Below, one piece after another: positions 1 through 8,036 of a DNA stretch of 37,656 nt. A model generated the notes under the pieces. The model was given only the letters and a program-made list of their open reading frames with translations, made no database searches and had not been told where the DNA came from. Within the stretch, counting starts at the first letter, position 1. The number at the start of each line of letters is the position of its first letter. The translations under genes and the position numbers were made by a program. This DNA is from Candidatus Kapaibacterium sp. (GTDB taxonomy: Bacteria > Bacteroidota > Ignavibacteria > Kapaibacteriales > UBA2268). The stretch is taken from assembly GCA_028376765.1 (NCBI GenBank), contig JAONBD010000015.1:1-37656 (forward strand). The letters are read 5' to 3'.

Positions 1-330
1 TGGAGTATTGGAGATGGAGAAGGTATAAGAGCTGTAGTAGAGTGCTAGATGATGCTAGAGGGTTGCTGGGTATGCCAGATGATGCCATAGTCACGAGAAT
101 GGCTGTTTGAGTAGATATGGTACACTAGCTATCAATTAAACATTTTAACGAGCTGTACCAACTATCTAATTTATGCCAGATTACCACATCATACCCGCCG
201 CATTTTTAATTAAAATATAAATGGCGGCACCTGTAATCCCGTACCACTACTACATTTACTTGTATTTGTCGGGATATTGTCTTATATTTATTCTCAGATA
301 AGAATCGAGACACTTAATAGGAACTTTAAC
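1..330. other. Region without a confident gene left of the recombinase
   Basis: No complete gene is supported. A frame is open on the plus strand from base 3 to a stop at 108-110, and could be the last 35 codons of a gene entering from the left; it includes a short Trp/Arg-rich stretch but resembles nothing I recognise. Near 194-234 there is an imperfect inverted repeat (CGCCGCATTT against AAATGGCGGC, one bulged base) around an AT-rich loop. This might be a hairpin or a recombinase-related site, but that is speculation. Confidence 0.3.
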
Positions 331-939
331 ATGAGAATTAAATATCAAAGACAAAGCACTTCCTTACAAAATCCAAGAAGATATGACATGGATGATGATT
401 CGTATGATGCTATTTATTTTGACAAAGGAGTTAGCGGTACGAAGCCATTTAAAGAACGTACAGAAGCTAAGAAGATAATACCATTAGTAGAGTCGAATCA
501 AGTAAAAGAACTCGTTATAGAAGAGTTACGTGACCTAGGGCGTGATACAGTGGATAGTATTAATACACTTGCATGGTTTGGTAGGTATCAGGTAAATATA
601 TTTATTAAGAGTATGGGTATTCAATCTATGGTGGATGGTAAAATCAATCCCATCTGGAAGTTGATAACCAGTGTGATGAGTTCATTATATGAGATGGAAC
701 TAGAGAATTTAAAGATTAGAACAAAAATGGGACGTGATGCCTACCTAAAGAATGGAGGAAAGTTAGGGCGTGAAAAAGGTAGTAATGAAACCATTAAACA
801 ATTCCTATCTAAACCTAAAAGTAAGAATGTCATCTCTTTACTAGATAAGGGGAAGAGTGTAAGAGATATAGCAAGTAGATTGGGTATTAGTACGAATTTA
901 GTATTGAAGGTAAGGAAGCACTATTTAGTAGATGCCTAA
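331..939 (+). CDS. Small serine recombinase (resolvase/invertase family)
   Basis: Predicted site-specific DNA recombinase of the small serine recombinase family, which cuts DNA through a 5'-phosphoserine link. With the ATG at 331 the protein has 202 residues, typical for resolvases and invertases. The catalytic block reads YQRQSTSLQ, with the nucleophile expected at Ser9. Next come FDKGVSGT, matching the family's D-x-G-x-SG motif, and ELRDLGRD, matching the usual DRLGR motif with one of its arginines. A long helix follows (MSSLYEMELENLKIRTKMGR), and the C-terminus is a helix-turn-helix (RDIASRLGISTNLVLKVR). An upstream in-frame start at 277 would add 18 residues not typical of the family, so 331 is preferred. 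It lies in a stretch that differs in composition from the flanking genome. Whether it is a resolvase, an invertase or an element's integrase cannot be told from sequence. Confidence 0.85.
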   Translation: MRIKYQRQSTSLQNPRRYDMDDDSYDAIYFDKGVSGTKPFKERTEAKKIIPLVESNQVKELVIEELRDLGRDTVDSINTLAWFGRYQVNIFIKSMGIQSMVDGKINPIWKLITSVMSSLYEMELENLKIRTKMGRDAYLKNGGKLGREKGSNETIKQFLSKPKSKNVISLLDKGKSVRDIASRLGISTNLVLKVRKHYLVDA

Positions 940-982
940 ATTGAAGGGGATGCCAGTGGTGTGGGAATGTAGAGCTTTTTAG

Positions 983-1093
983 ATGGCAGAACCATTCCGA
1001 GATTATAATGCGGAATGTGCTGAGATGGAAGGGATGGCTAAGATTCCAGAGGCTTCCACAGTAGCCATTATACTATTCTTATTAGCCTCATAA
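983..1093 (+). CDS. Possible 36-residue ORF between recombinase genes
   Basis: An ATG-initiated frame of 36 codons sits between the recombinase and the minus-strand recombinase-like ORF. Its product would be acidic at the N-terminus with a hydrophobic C-terminal run (STVAIILFLLAS), which could be a single membrane segment. There is no clear ribosome binding site and no recognised family. It may be chance; it is listed because no other gene occupies 940-1108. Confidence 0.15.
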   Translation: MAEPFRDYNAECAEMEGMAKIPEASTVAIILFLLAS

Positions 1094-1108
1094 ATAGACC
1101 ACATCCGC

Positions 1109-1585
1109 TTACAATACTTGGACAGCAATATCTGTTATCTCTGGTTTAAAAGTTCGTGAGAATCGCTCTATGGACTTCAGCTTTTTAGTACGTATACTGT
1201 GTGTATGAGTACCCATAAATTTGTTACCTCTAGGGGTCTTGTATCCTTTAGCATTTAGCCAATCTGCTATAGCATTATAGCTCATGCCTTCATCATACTT
1301 ATTACATATCAAATCGAATAACATCTGTTGCGTTTCAGAATATGTAGATTGCCAAAGGTTAGCCGATTTATATTTAATATCCACTACCAAATAAATGTCA
1401 TTATCCCTTGCCCCGTGCGGGTCATCGGGTATTTCCCGCTCACTCACCGTGGAATAAGTTTCAACCCCCAAATCCAAATTACGTGGCTGATATTTTGAGT
1501 CACTAATCGAACGAATATTATTGCCCGAGTTGCTATTTTTATTCTTAATACGCCTTTTGTAATTGCTGAAGGATTTTCTGGGCAA
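1109..1585 (-). CDS. Recombinase-like protein, probably 5'-truncated at element edge
   Basis: The C-terminal half resembles the Recombinase/resolvase accessory segment of large serine recombinases and phage-associated proteins: GMSYNAIADWLNAKGYKTPR followed by GNKF and a basic helix, the usual 'which positions repeat, no new domain' pattern around the GYKTPRG motif. The longest frame runs from a TTG at 1585, but roughly the first 15 codons are simply the antisense of the downstream TPR gene's signal-peptide region, so that start cannot be ancestral. The only internal ATG is at 1324, which would give 71 residues, while family-like sequence seems to begin about residue 62 (near 1400). Most likely the gene lost its 5' end at the junction near 1538 and may be non-functional. 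A GC-richer patch at 1405-1470 lies inside the frame. Confidence 0.5.
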   Translation of the reverse strand: MPRKSFSNYKRRIKNKNSNSGNNIRSISDSKYQPRNLDLGVETYSTVSEREIPDDPHGARDNDIYLVVDIKYKSANLWQSTYSETQQMLFDLICNKYDEGMSYNAIADWLNAKGYKTPRGNKFMGTHTHSIRTKKLKSIERFSRTFKPEITDIAVQVL

Positions 1586-1642
1586 GCAAGAATTGATTCA
1601 CTTTTAGCTGAACTCCCTAATGCAAAAGGTGATACTAATCAT

Positions 1643-3166
1643 GTGAATTTACTTGCTGATTTATCATTTACATATTATTCTATAAACCCAGATAAAGGTA
1701 TTGAATATGGATTAGAAGGAGTCGAACTAGCCACAGATATCAAGTGGAAAGAAGGTGAAGCTAATTCTTATAGCAGCTTGGCAGTAAATCAATGGTCTAA
1801 GTCAGAATATCAAAAAGCATTAGAATATTATGGGAAATCAATAAAGATTAATGAAGAATTAGGAAATAAAAGAGGAATTGCTAGAGATTTTGGGAATATA
1901 GGAATTATTTATCAGAATCAATCTGATTATTCAAAAGCATTAGAATATTATAGAAAAGCATTAAAGATTAATAAAGAAGTAGGTAACAAAAATTATGCTG
2001 CTAGTAATCTTGCGAATATGGGAATTATTTATCAAAGACAATCAGATTATCCAAAAGCATTAGAGTATCAAGGAAAAGCATTAAAGATTAATGAAGAACT
2101 TGGAAATAATATAGGAATTGCAGGTAATCTTGGAAATATAGGAATTATTTATGAGAATCAATCAGATTATCCAAAAGCATTAGAGTATCATGGAAAATCA
2201 TTAAAGATTAATGAAGAACTTGGAAATGAAAATTATATAGCAAAATCTCTTGGAAATATAGGAAATATCTATGGGAATCAATCTGATTATCTAAAAGCGT
2301 TAGAGTATTTTGGAAAAGCATTAAAGATTAAAAAAGAGCTAAGAGATAAGAATGGAGTTGCATTGTATCTTGGAAATATAGGAAATGTCTATAGGGATCA
2401 ATCTGATTATCCAAAAGCAATAGAATATTTTGAAAAAGCATTGAAGATTTATAAAGAATTAGGTAATAAAAATGGTGTAGCAAGAAATCTTGGATCTATG
2501 GGTTTGTTGTATCTTTACCTCTCTCAAGATAGCGTAAAAATCAGTCCAAATGAATTAAATGATTATGTTAGTCTAAATAAAGATATAAATCTGAATAATG
2601 CAATTAAGTATAGCCTTAAATCAATTGAAATATATAAAGAAATTGGTGAGTTGAAATTTAGAAGTGATAATTTAAATAAGTTAGCATTTGCATATAAACT
2701 CAAAGGTAATTATAAAAAGGCGTATGAAGCTCATGTAGAACATAAATTACTTCAAGATTCAGTATTTAATGAAGAAAAATCAAAAGAAATTGGTAAGATG
2801 GAAGCCCAAAGGGAGCAACTGGAAGCCGACTACGCCGAAGAAGAAGCCATCCGAAAAGAACAAGAAGAAATTGATAGAAGGAACCAAGTTCAATATTCAA
2901 TAATATCAGTAGTAACAGTATTAATTTTCGGTGTGATATTCTACTTTATAAGGCGAAATGTCAGCTTTGGAGCAATCGATACTCTTACATTTATTGCTTT
3001 CCTTCTTTTGTATGAATTTGTACTTGTTTTAACTGAGCCTTGGGTAGATGAATGGACTCATAATGTGCCAATATATAAGCTACTGATCAATATTGGCTTC
3101 GCCTTAATCCTAATACCACTTCAAAAGCTGGAACATAAAATCAAAGGTAAATTTGATAAAAAGTAA
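1643..3166 (+). CDS. TPR / coiled-coil / three-TM protein, 5'-truncated
   Basis: Tetratricopeptide-repeat membrane protein, a paralogue of the gene at 3523. The frame is open from 1499 but has no ATG; GTG at 1643 is the first plausible start. Codons from about 1538 to 1640 still encode the end of a signal peptide and the mature N-terminus (TPFVIAEGFSGQA, compare TPFLIAEGLSGQA in the paralogue), showing that the true start was lost. From the GTG start, residues about 35-290 are six to seven 40-residue TPRs of the LGN-like type. Then come a charged coiled coil (about 375-412) and three predicted membrane helices (about 419-436, 442-464, 477-494) with a short basic tail. Such TPR arrays mediate protein-protein contacts; the partner is unknown and no kinase or cyclase domain is attached. 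Without signal peptide or promoter it may be unexpressed or mislocalised, and could equally be called a pseudogene. Confidence 0.7.
   Translation: MNLLADLSFTYYSINPDKGIEYGLEGVELATDIKWKEGEANSYSSLAVNQWSKSEYQKALEYYGKSIKINEELGNKRGIARDFGNIGIIYQNQSDYSKALEYYRKALKINKEVGNKNYAASNLANMGIIYQRQSDYPKALEYQGKALKINEELGNNIGIAGNLGNIGIIYENQSDYPKALEYHGKSLKINEELGNENYIAKSLGNIGNIYGNQSDYLKALEYFGKALKIKKELRDKNGVALYLGNIGNVYRDQSDYPKAIEYFEKALKIYKELGNKNGVARNLGSMGLLYLYLSQDSVKISPNELNDYVSLNKDINLNNAIKYSLKSIEIYKEIGELKFRSDNLNKLAFAYKLKGNYKKAYEAHVEHKLLQDSVFNEEKSKEIGKMEAQREQLEADYAEEEAIRKEQEEIDRRNQVQYSIISVVTVLIFGVIFYFIRRNVSFGAIDTLTFIAFLLLYEFVLVLTEPWVDEWTHNVPIYKLLINIGFALILIPLQKLEHKIKGKFDKK
1771..2510 (+). repeat. 120-bp tandem repeats encoding TPR units
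   Basis: The DNA repeats with an exact 120-base period: the segment beginning GGAAATATAGGAA or a variant recurs at 1891, 2011, 2131, 2251, 2371 and, degenerate, 2491. Each unit encodes one 40-residue TPR containing the phrase NQSDYPKALEY. High nucleotide similarity between units points to recent internal duplication or homogenisation, and the repeat number may vary between strains. Confidence 0.9.
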
Positions 3167-3213
3167 TTATTAATAGCCAATCACAATGACAATTATCGCT
3201 TAGTTATTCAGAG

Positions 3214-3234
3214 CTTAAAAACCTAGTTTTTAAG
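3214..3234. other. Perfect 9-bp hairpin after the first TPR gene
   Basis: CTTAAAAAC and GTTTTTAAG form a perfect inverted repeat around a 3-base loop, 48 bases after the stop codon. It is AT-only at the base and lacks a following T-run, so it is a weak terminator candidate at best; it could protect the 3' end of the mRNA. Confidence 0.35.
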
Positions 3235-3439
3235 TGAAGAATCCAGTCCAAATAAAATTCATTCGATGTGCTTTAAGCCATCGGATGAAATCATTTTTAG
3301 TTTTTTGATTGTAGTACAAACTGTTTTTAGCGTTTGACAGTGGTGGACTATCCTCCTCAGTCACTTGAACGTTCGGCTTTACTAATCGAAAGCCTCAGCC
3401 TCCAAAGGAGCACAACGAAACCCATTTAACAAATCACCG

Positions 3440-3469
3440 AAATCCAACCCAAAAGCTTGGATTTTTTTT
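3440..3469 (+). terminator. Rho-independent terminator-like hairpin
   Basis: AAATCCAA at 3440-3447 pairs with TTGGATTT at 3457-3464 around a 9-base loop, followed directly by more T residues through 3469. It would insulate the second TPR gene, whose start codon lies about 55 bases downstream, from upstream transcription. Confidence 0.55.
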
Positions 3470-3490
3470 ATATTTGGATTTTTTTTATAT
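3457..3490 (+). repeat. 17-bp perfect tandem duplication
   Basis: TTGGATTTTTTTTATAT occurs twice without a gap, at 3457-3473 and 3474-3490. The first copy supplies the right arm and T-run of the terminator hairpin; the second copy lies in the promoter/leader of the TPR gene at 3523. It looks like a recent slippage duplication and could alter terminator strength or promoter spacing. Confidence 0.9.
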
Positions 3491-3522
3491 TATGATGTAT
3501 CAAACACCAATTACCTTAAACC

Positions 3523-5262
3523 ATGAAAAAACTAATACTAATCCTCTCATTCTTAATTCTTATTACGCCTTTCCTAATTGCTGAAGGATTATCTGGGCAA
3601 GCAAAAATTGATTCCCTCTTAGCTGAATTACCAAATGCAATTAAAGATTCTAATCAGGTTATCCTATTTCAAAAGCTTTCTAATGAATTTATTAAAATTG
3701 ACCCCGCACAAGGAATTGAATTTGGTCTAGAAGGTGTAGAACTTGCTAAAGAAATTGATTGGAAAAAAGGCGAAGCTAATTCTTATAGGATTCTTGATAA
3801 TCTTTATAGAAAAGTTTCAGACTATCAAATGGCTGCACATTATATTGAAAAAAGGATAGAAATATATAAAGAGTTGGGAATTAATATTGAGAAGCCATTA
3901 GGGACTTTAGGAATTATGTACCTTTACAATTCCAATTATCCAAAAGCTTTAGAAAGCCTTAAAAAAGCAGTAAAACTCAATCAAAAACCTGAAGGAGATA
4001 AATCCCTATTAGCTAGAAACTACAATGTTATTGGTATTGTATATAAAAATGAAGCAAATTATCCTGAAGCAATCAAATACTTCACTAAATCAATGAAGGT
4101 TAATGAAGAATTAGGAGAGAATATTTCTGGACAGATTAATAATATTGGAATTGTTCATTTTCTGCAAGCAAACTACCCAGAAGCTTTAAAGCATTATCTC
4201 AAAGCAATGAAAATGAATGAAGAGCCTGGAGGAAACAAAACTTTTCTAATGCATAACCTACAAGGAATTGCTAATGTTTATAGTACTCAAGATGAGAATG
4301 ATAAAGCATTGGAATACTACAAACGAATTTTGAAACTAAGTAAAGAATTTGGAGATAAATATTTTACTGCAAGTAGCCTTGGCAGTATTGGCGATCTTCT
4401 TGAGGACATTCCTTCTAAAATTGAATATAGAGAAAAATCATTAAAGATTTATAATGAAATAGGTGATAAATCTGGAATAGGAAATGCTTTAATTAACCTA
4501 GGATCACTTTACAGTAAGTTAAATAAATTTGATAAATCTTCAGACTATTTAAAGAGAGGTCTACTAATCAACAAAGAAATTGGCCATACACGCCAAGTAG
4601 CATACACCTTAAGAATGATTGGTGATGATTATTTAAATAGGGCTAATGAAATGGAATCACTAGGTAATACTAAAAAAAATAGTTTTTATCAAAATGCTTT
4701 AAAATATTCAATGGAATCACTTGATATAGCTGAAAAAAATGATCTAGAGGAATTGAAAGATGATGTATATAAAACAATTTATACTTCCTACAAGGCCTTG
4801 GGAGATTACAAGAACAGTGTTCTTTATTTAGAAAAATATATGACTGCTATTAATGCTGCATTCAACCAAGAAAAATCAAAAGAAATTGGTAAGCTGGAAG
4901 CCCAAAGGGAGCAACTGGAAACGGAATACGCCGAAGAAGAAGCCTACAGAAAAGAACAAGAAGAAATTGATAGAAGAAATCAAGTTCAATATTCTATAAT
5001 ATCAGTAGTAACGGTATTAATATTCGGTGTGATATTCTACTTTCTGAGGCGAAATGTAAGCTTTGGAGCAATCGATACTCTTACATTTATTGCTTTCCTT
5101 CTTTTGTATGAATTTGTACTTGTTTTAACTGAGCCTTGGGTAGATGAATGGACTCAAAATGTGCCAATATATAAGCTGCTGATCAATATTGGCTTCGCCT
5201 TAATCCTAATACCACTTCAAAAGTTGGAGCATAAAATCAAAGGTAAATTTGAAAAGGCTTAA
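3523..5262 (+). CDS. Secreted/membrane TPR protein with coiled coil and three TM helices
   Basis: Intact paralogue of the truncated gene upstream, 579 residues. A clear signal peptide (MKKLILILSFLILITPFLIA) is followed by about eight 40-residue TPRs between residues 60 and 440, more diverged from each other than in the neighbour. A Lys/Glu-rich coiled coil follows (about 448-483), then three membrane helices (about 491-508, 514-536, 549-566) with a conserved acidic loop TEPWVDEWTQNVP and a basic C-terminus. The exported TPR array is probably periplasmic and anchored by the C-terminal module. In related bacteria similar TPR heads are often fused to histidine kinases or cyclases, but here the output domain is this small TM module of unknown function. 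From about the coiled coil onward its DNA is almost identical to the paralogue, while the TPR parts differ. The start is supported by the signal peptide. Confidence 0.85.
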   Translation: MKKLILILSFLILITPFLIAEGLSGQAKIDSLLAELPNAIKDSNQVILFQKLSNEFIKIDPAQGIEFGLEGVELAKEIDWKKGEANSYRILDNLYRKVSDYQMAAHYIEKRIEIYKELGINIEKPLGTLGIMYLYNSNYPKALESLKKAVKLNQKPEGDKSLLARNYNVIGIVYKNEANYPEAIKYFTKSMKVNEELGENISGQINNIGIVHFLQANYPEALKHYLKAMKMNEEPGGNKTFLMHNLQGIANVYSTQDENDKALEYYKRILKLSKEFGDKYFTASSLGSIGDLLEDIPSKIEYREKSLKIYNEIGDKSGIGNALINLGSLYSKLNKFDKSSDYLKRGLLINKEIGHTRQVAYTLRMIGDDYLNRANEMESLGNTKKNSFYQNALKYSMESLDIAEKNDLEELKDDVYKTIYTSYKALGDYKNSVLYLEKYMTAINAAFNQEKSKEIGKLEAQREQLETEYAEEEAYRKEQEEIDRRNQVQYSIISVVTVLIFGVIFYFLRRNVSFGAIDTLTFIAFLLLYEFVLVLTEPWVDEWTQNVPIYKLLINIGFALILIPLQKLEHKIKGKFEKA

Positions 5263-5341
5263 GTCTTAGAATATTTACACAATAATATTGATCAATTTGG
5301 ATCAAGCAGAAACATTTCAATTAAACTATTAAGGAACAAAA

Positions 5342-7384
5342 ATGAATTACTTTAGCAAAGGGTTAATTGCCCTATTTGTGGCTTTAATTTCAATCCCTTG
5401 GCAAACAAGTGCCAGAACACTTACTCTTGAAGAAACCGTTACGCTTAACTATGTAAGCCAAGTTGAAATTTCACCAGATGCAAATCATGTTGCCTACACA
5501 CTAGTAAATCCAAGAACTCCGTATCTTGATCAAGATGGCAGTCATTTCATAGAATTACATGTAACAGACTTGAATGGGAATTCTCGTCCCTTTATAACTG
5601 GCAATGTAAGAATATCAAACATCAGCTGGGGTCCAAAAGGAAAATACATTTATTACACAGCAAAGCGTAATGAAGATAAATACACAAGTATTTATAGAAT
5701 CCCTGTTGATGGTGGAGAATCTGTAAAGCTTGTTAGTAATGAAACCAATATTAGTTCTTACAGCATAAATAAAAAGGGTCACACCTTGGTATATATTGCT
5801 AAAGCTCCCGCTCCAAAACATGAAGAGTCACTAAAGAAAAAAGGCTTCAAAGCAGAAATTTATGAGGAGTCAAATAAATTCAATCATTTATATAAAGTAG
5901 ACTTAAATACAGATGACTCAGAAGCAGAATTAGTAAATATAAATGATAACCTTCTATCTGTGAAGTTTAGTCCAGTAAATGATCAAATTTTGACAAGAAC
6001 AACTCCAACTCCAATGATTGATGATAGCTACACAAGGTCACAATATCAGATTTATGATCTAAAAGGGCAATTGAAAATATCATTCAAAACTGAGGGTAAG
6101 TTAGGTATGGCAAGCTGGTCTCCAGATGGAAAGCAGATTGCTTTAATTGGTGCTGAGGACAAAAATGATCCATCTGCAGGTCGTCTTTTTGTAGGAAATT
6201 CTATGAATGGAAATTTAACAGAGTTCCTAAAAGATTATAAGGGTCATGTGAGTAGTATTGGCTGGACTGATGATAACAATTTAGTATATATTGCTCAGGT
6301 TAACATGACTAGTGAAGTGGGTGAAATAAATACAAATAATGGTCAAGTGAAGTTATTACTGAAAAGAGATCTTGCTGTAGTAAGAGGACTTTCGATTGAT
6401 AAAAGTGGAAACAATATTGTTAGTACTTCAAGCAATTCTACTTATCCTCGTGAACTTGTACAGATTTCTAATGGCTCAGTTAAGCGACTTACAACAACAA
6501 ATAATCTTTCTGATATTGAATTCCCTAAACAAATTTCTGTTACTTACAATGCTCGGGATGGTCAGAAAATTGGAGGTGTATTGATATATCCTAATAATTA
6601 TGAAGAAGGTAAACGTTACCCAATGATTATTATGGTACATGGAGGCCCAGAATCTCATATTTCAAATGAATGGAAGGATAGATATTCAACCCCAATAAAA
6701 TATGCAGCTAGTAAAGATTATGTATTATTTCTTCCAAATTATCGAGGTAGTACTGGTCGAGGTGTTGAATTTAGTAAGATGGGTCAAGCAGATTATGCAG
6801 GTGCAGAATTCAACGACCTAGTGGATGCCATAACTCATTTTAATAAAATTGGCCTAATTGATAAAGATAGAGTAGGAATTACAGGTGCATCTTACGGTGG
6901 TTATGCTTCAGCATGGGCTGCTACTGCTCTTAGTGAGCACTTTGCTGCTAGCGTAATGTTTGTAGGTATATCCAATCAGTTATCTAAATTTGGTACTACA
7001 GATATTCCAATGGAAATGTATAATGTACACGCACGAAACTACCCGTGGGATAAATGGGAATGGATGCTAGAACGTAGTCCTATTTATCATACTGACAAAG
7101 CTAAAACTCCTCTGTTAATAATGCATGGTAAAAATGATACACGAGTTCACCCAAGTCAATCTATGGAGCTTTATAGGTATATAAAAACTCGTACTGAAAC
7201 ACCTGTTCGATTAGTATTATATCCCGATGAACCTCATGGTAACCGTAAATCTGCAGCACAGCTTGATTATGGTAAACGTTTGATGCGTTGGATGGACTTT
7301 TATCTCCTAGAAGGCAATGGTTTAGATAAAATGCCAACATTCGACTTAGAGCATGAGAAACAACTAGAAAAGGAGAATCAATAA
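5342..7384 (+). CDS. S9 family prolyl oligopeptidase-like serine peptidase
   Basis: Secreted peptidase of family S9 (prolyl oligopeptidase / acylaminoacyl-peptidase / DPP IV-like), 680 residues. An N-terminal signal peptide (about residues 1-24) is followed by a seven-bladed beta-propeller of WD40-like blades (about 30-400) that gates access, then an alpha/beta-hydrolase domain (about 420-660). The catalytic triad can be placed: Ser517 in GITGASYGGYAS, Asp599 in HGKNDTRVHP and His632 in DEPHGN; the oxyanion region HGGPE precedes it. Length and order fit the family. It probably degrades oligopeptides in the periplasm or at the cell surface. It stands alone, 79 bases after the TPR gene, with an AT-rich hairpin behind it. 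Confidence 0.95.
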   Translation: MNYFSKGLIALFVALISIPWQTSARTLTLEETVTLNYVSQVEISPDANHVAYTLVNPRTPYLDQDGSHFIELHVTDLNGNSRPFITGNVRISNISWGPKGKYIYYTAKRNEDKYTSIYRIPVDGGESVKLVSNETNISSYSINKKGHTLVYIAKAPAPKHEESLKKKGFKAEIYEESNKFNHLYKVDLNTDDSEAELVNINDNLLSVKFSPVNDQILTRTTPTPMIDDSYTRSQYQIYDLKGQLKISFKTEGKLGMASWSPDGKQIALIGAEDKNDPSAGRLFVGNSMNGNLTEFLKDYKGHVSSIGWTDDNNLVYIAQVNMTSEVGEINTNNGQVKLLLKRDLAVVRGLSIDKSGNNIVSTSSNSTYPRELVQISNGSVKRLTTTNNLSDIEFPKQISVTYNARDGQKIGGVLIYPNNYEEGKRYPMIIMVHGGPESHISNEWKDRYSTPIKYAASKDYVLFLPNYRGSTGRGVEFSKMGQADYAGAEFNDLVDAITHFNKIGLIDKDRVGITGASYGGYASAWAATALSEHFAASVMFVGISNQLSKFGTTDIPMEMYNVHARNYPWDKWEWMLERSPIYHTDKAKTPLLIMHGKNDTRVHPSQSMELYRYIKTRTETPVRLVLYPDEPHGNRKSAAQLDYGKRLMRWMDFYLLEGNGLDKMPTFDLEHEKQLEKENQ

Positions 7385-7414
7385 TCAAACTAAATTCATC
7401 TGAAACTGTTTGTT

Positions 7415-7465
7415 AAAAAAGTCTTTCAAAAAATGAAGAATGATTTATTTTTTTAGACCTTTTTT
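7415..7465. terminator. Long AT-rich hairpin after the peptidase gene
   Basis: AAAAAAGTCT at 7415-7424 pairs with AGACCTTTTTT at 7455-7465 with one bulged C, and the interior contains a further AAAAAAT/ATTTTTTT pairing. The right arm ends in a T-run, so it may terminate the S9 gene. Low GC in the stem makes this uncertain. Confidence 0.4.
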
Positions 7466-7650
7466 CATTGCTTATTTTCTTCGTTTATCTTACAAATGTA
7501 GATGATGTATGCAATTAATTAAAAATAATAATAGTATACACAACAATTGCCATATCATTTTCAACTGAAATTTAAGGGTATAGGCTATTTGTTTACCGAT
7601 ATTTATTAGATAGAAGTACATTTAAGACGAATTTATTAATGTGGAGTAAA

Positions 7651-8034
7651 ATGAAAATATTATTAATCTTATTTTTTACAATTTCTTCATTTGCAAAAAC
7701 TCCTGAAGAAATTGTAAACCTTAGTATGAAAGCCTATAATAACCATAAATTTGAAGAGTTTATGGGTCTGTTCTCTGATAATGTTCAAATGTATTCTTTT
7801 GATTGCAGTTTAACAGCAAATGGAAAGGTAGAAGCTAAAAAAGTATATAAGCGACTTTTTGATAAATCTCCCAATTTACATTCAAAGATACTAAACAGAA
7901 CAATTGTTGGAAATAAAGTTATAGACCATGAAGAAATAACAGGTAGATATGGATCTGATAAAAAAATTGAAATAGTTTTTATTTATGTAATCGAAAATGA
8001 TAAAATTGTGAAAACAATGTTAATTAAACCATAA
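7651..8034 (+). CDS. Small exported NTF2/SnoaL-like protein
   Basis: A 127-residue protein with a signal peptide (MKILLILFFTISSFAKT), then a single domain with the alpha-plus-beta pattern of NTF2-like/SnoaL/DUF4440 proteins: EEIVNLSMKAYNNHKFEEFM, then FSDNVQMY, and closing strands. Such domains bind small molecules or act as unspecific enzymes; no catalytic residues can be assigned. ATG at 7639 is possible, but ATG 7651 is preferred: a GGAG at 7643-7646 lies at suitable spacing and the signal peptide then starts cleanly. It ends 2 bases from the convergent cysteine dioxygenase gene. Confidence 0.65.
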   Translation: MKILLILFFTISSFAKTPEEIVNLSMKAYNNHKFEEFMGLFSDNVQMYSFDCSLTANGKVEAKKVYKRLFDKSPNLHSKILNRTIVGNKVIDHEEITGRYGSDKKIEIVFIYVIENDKIVKTMLIKP

Positions 8035-8036
8035 CC

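Larger units (their letters stand above)
1..1538. mobile_element. Probable acquired segment carrying a serine recombinase
   Basis: Seen: this stretch is visibly less AT-rich than the rest of the window, holds a small serine recombinase (331-939) and a second recombinase-like ORF on the other strand, and ends abruptly where homology to the downstream TPR gene begins. The sequence from about 1538 matches the signal-peptide coding part of the paralogous TPR gene at 3544 onward, but the first eight or so codons and the promoter are replaced by this segment. The left end lies outside the window, and no terminal inverted repeat or target duplication could be recognised. Inference: a recombinase-borne insertion or a rearrangement with one breakpoint near 1538. 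Confidence 0.4.
3167..3522. other. Gene-free spacer between the TPR paralogues
   Basis: No coding frame of note. It contains a perfect 9-bp hairpin at 3214-3234, a less AT-rich stretch at about 3330-3425 with a small CTCC/GGAG inverted repeat, a Rho-independent-like terminator at 3440-3469 and a 17-bp tandem duplication at 3457-3490. The 3330-3425 stretch differs in composition from its surroundings and could be a decayed insertion or a small RNA; nothing in it is recognisable. Confidence 0.5.

Noticed and set aside
3330-3425. Possible small RNA or riboswitch in the less AT-rich stretch between TPR genes
   Set aside because: No known riboswitch core was recognised and the only structure is a tiny CTCC/GGAG hairpin; left as unexplained.
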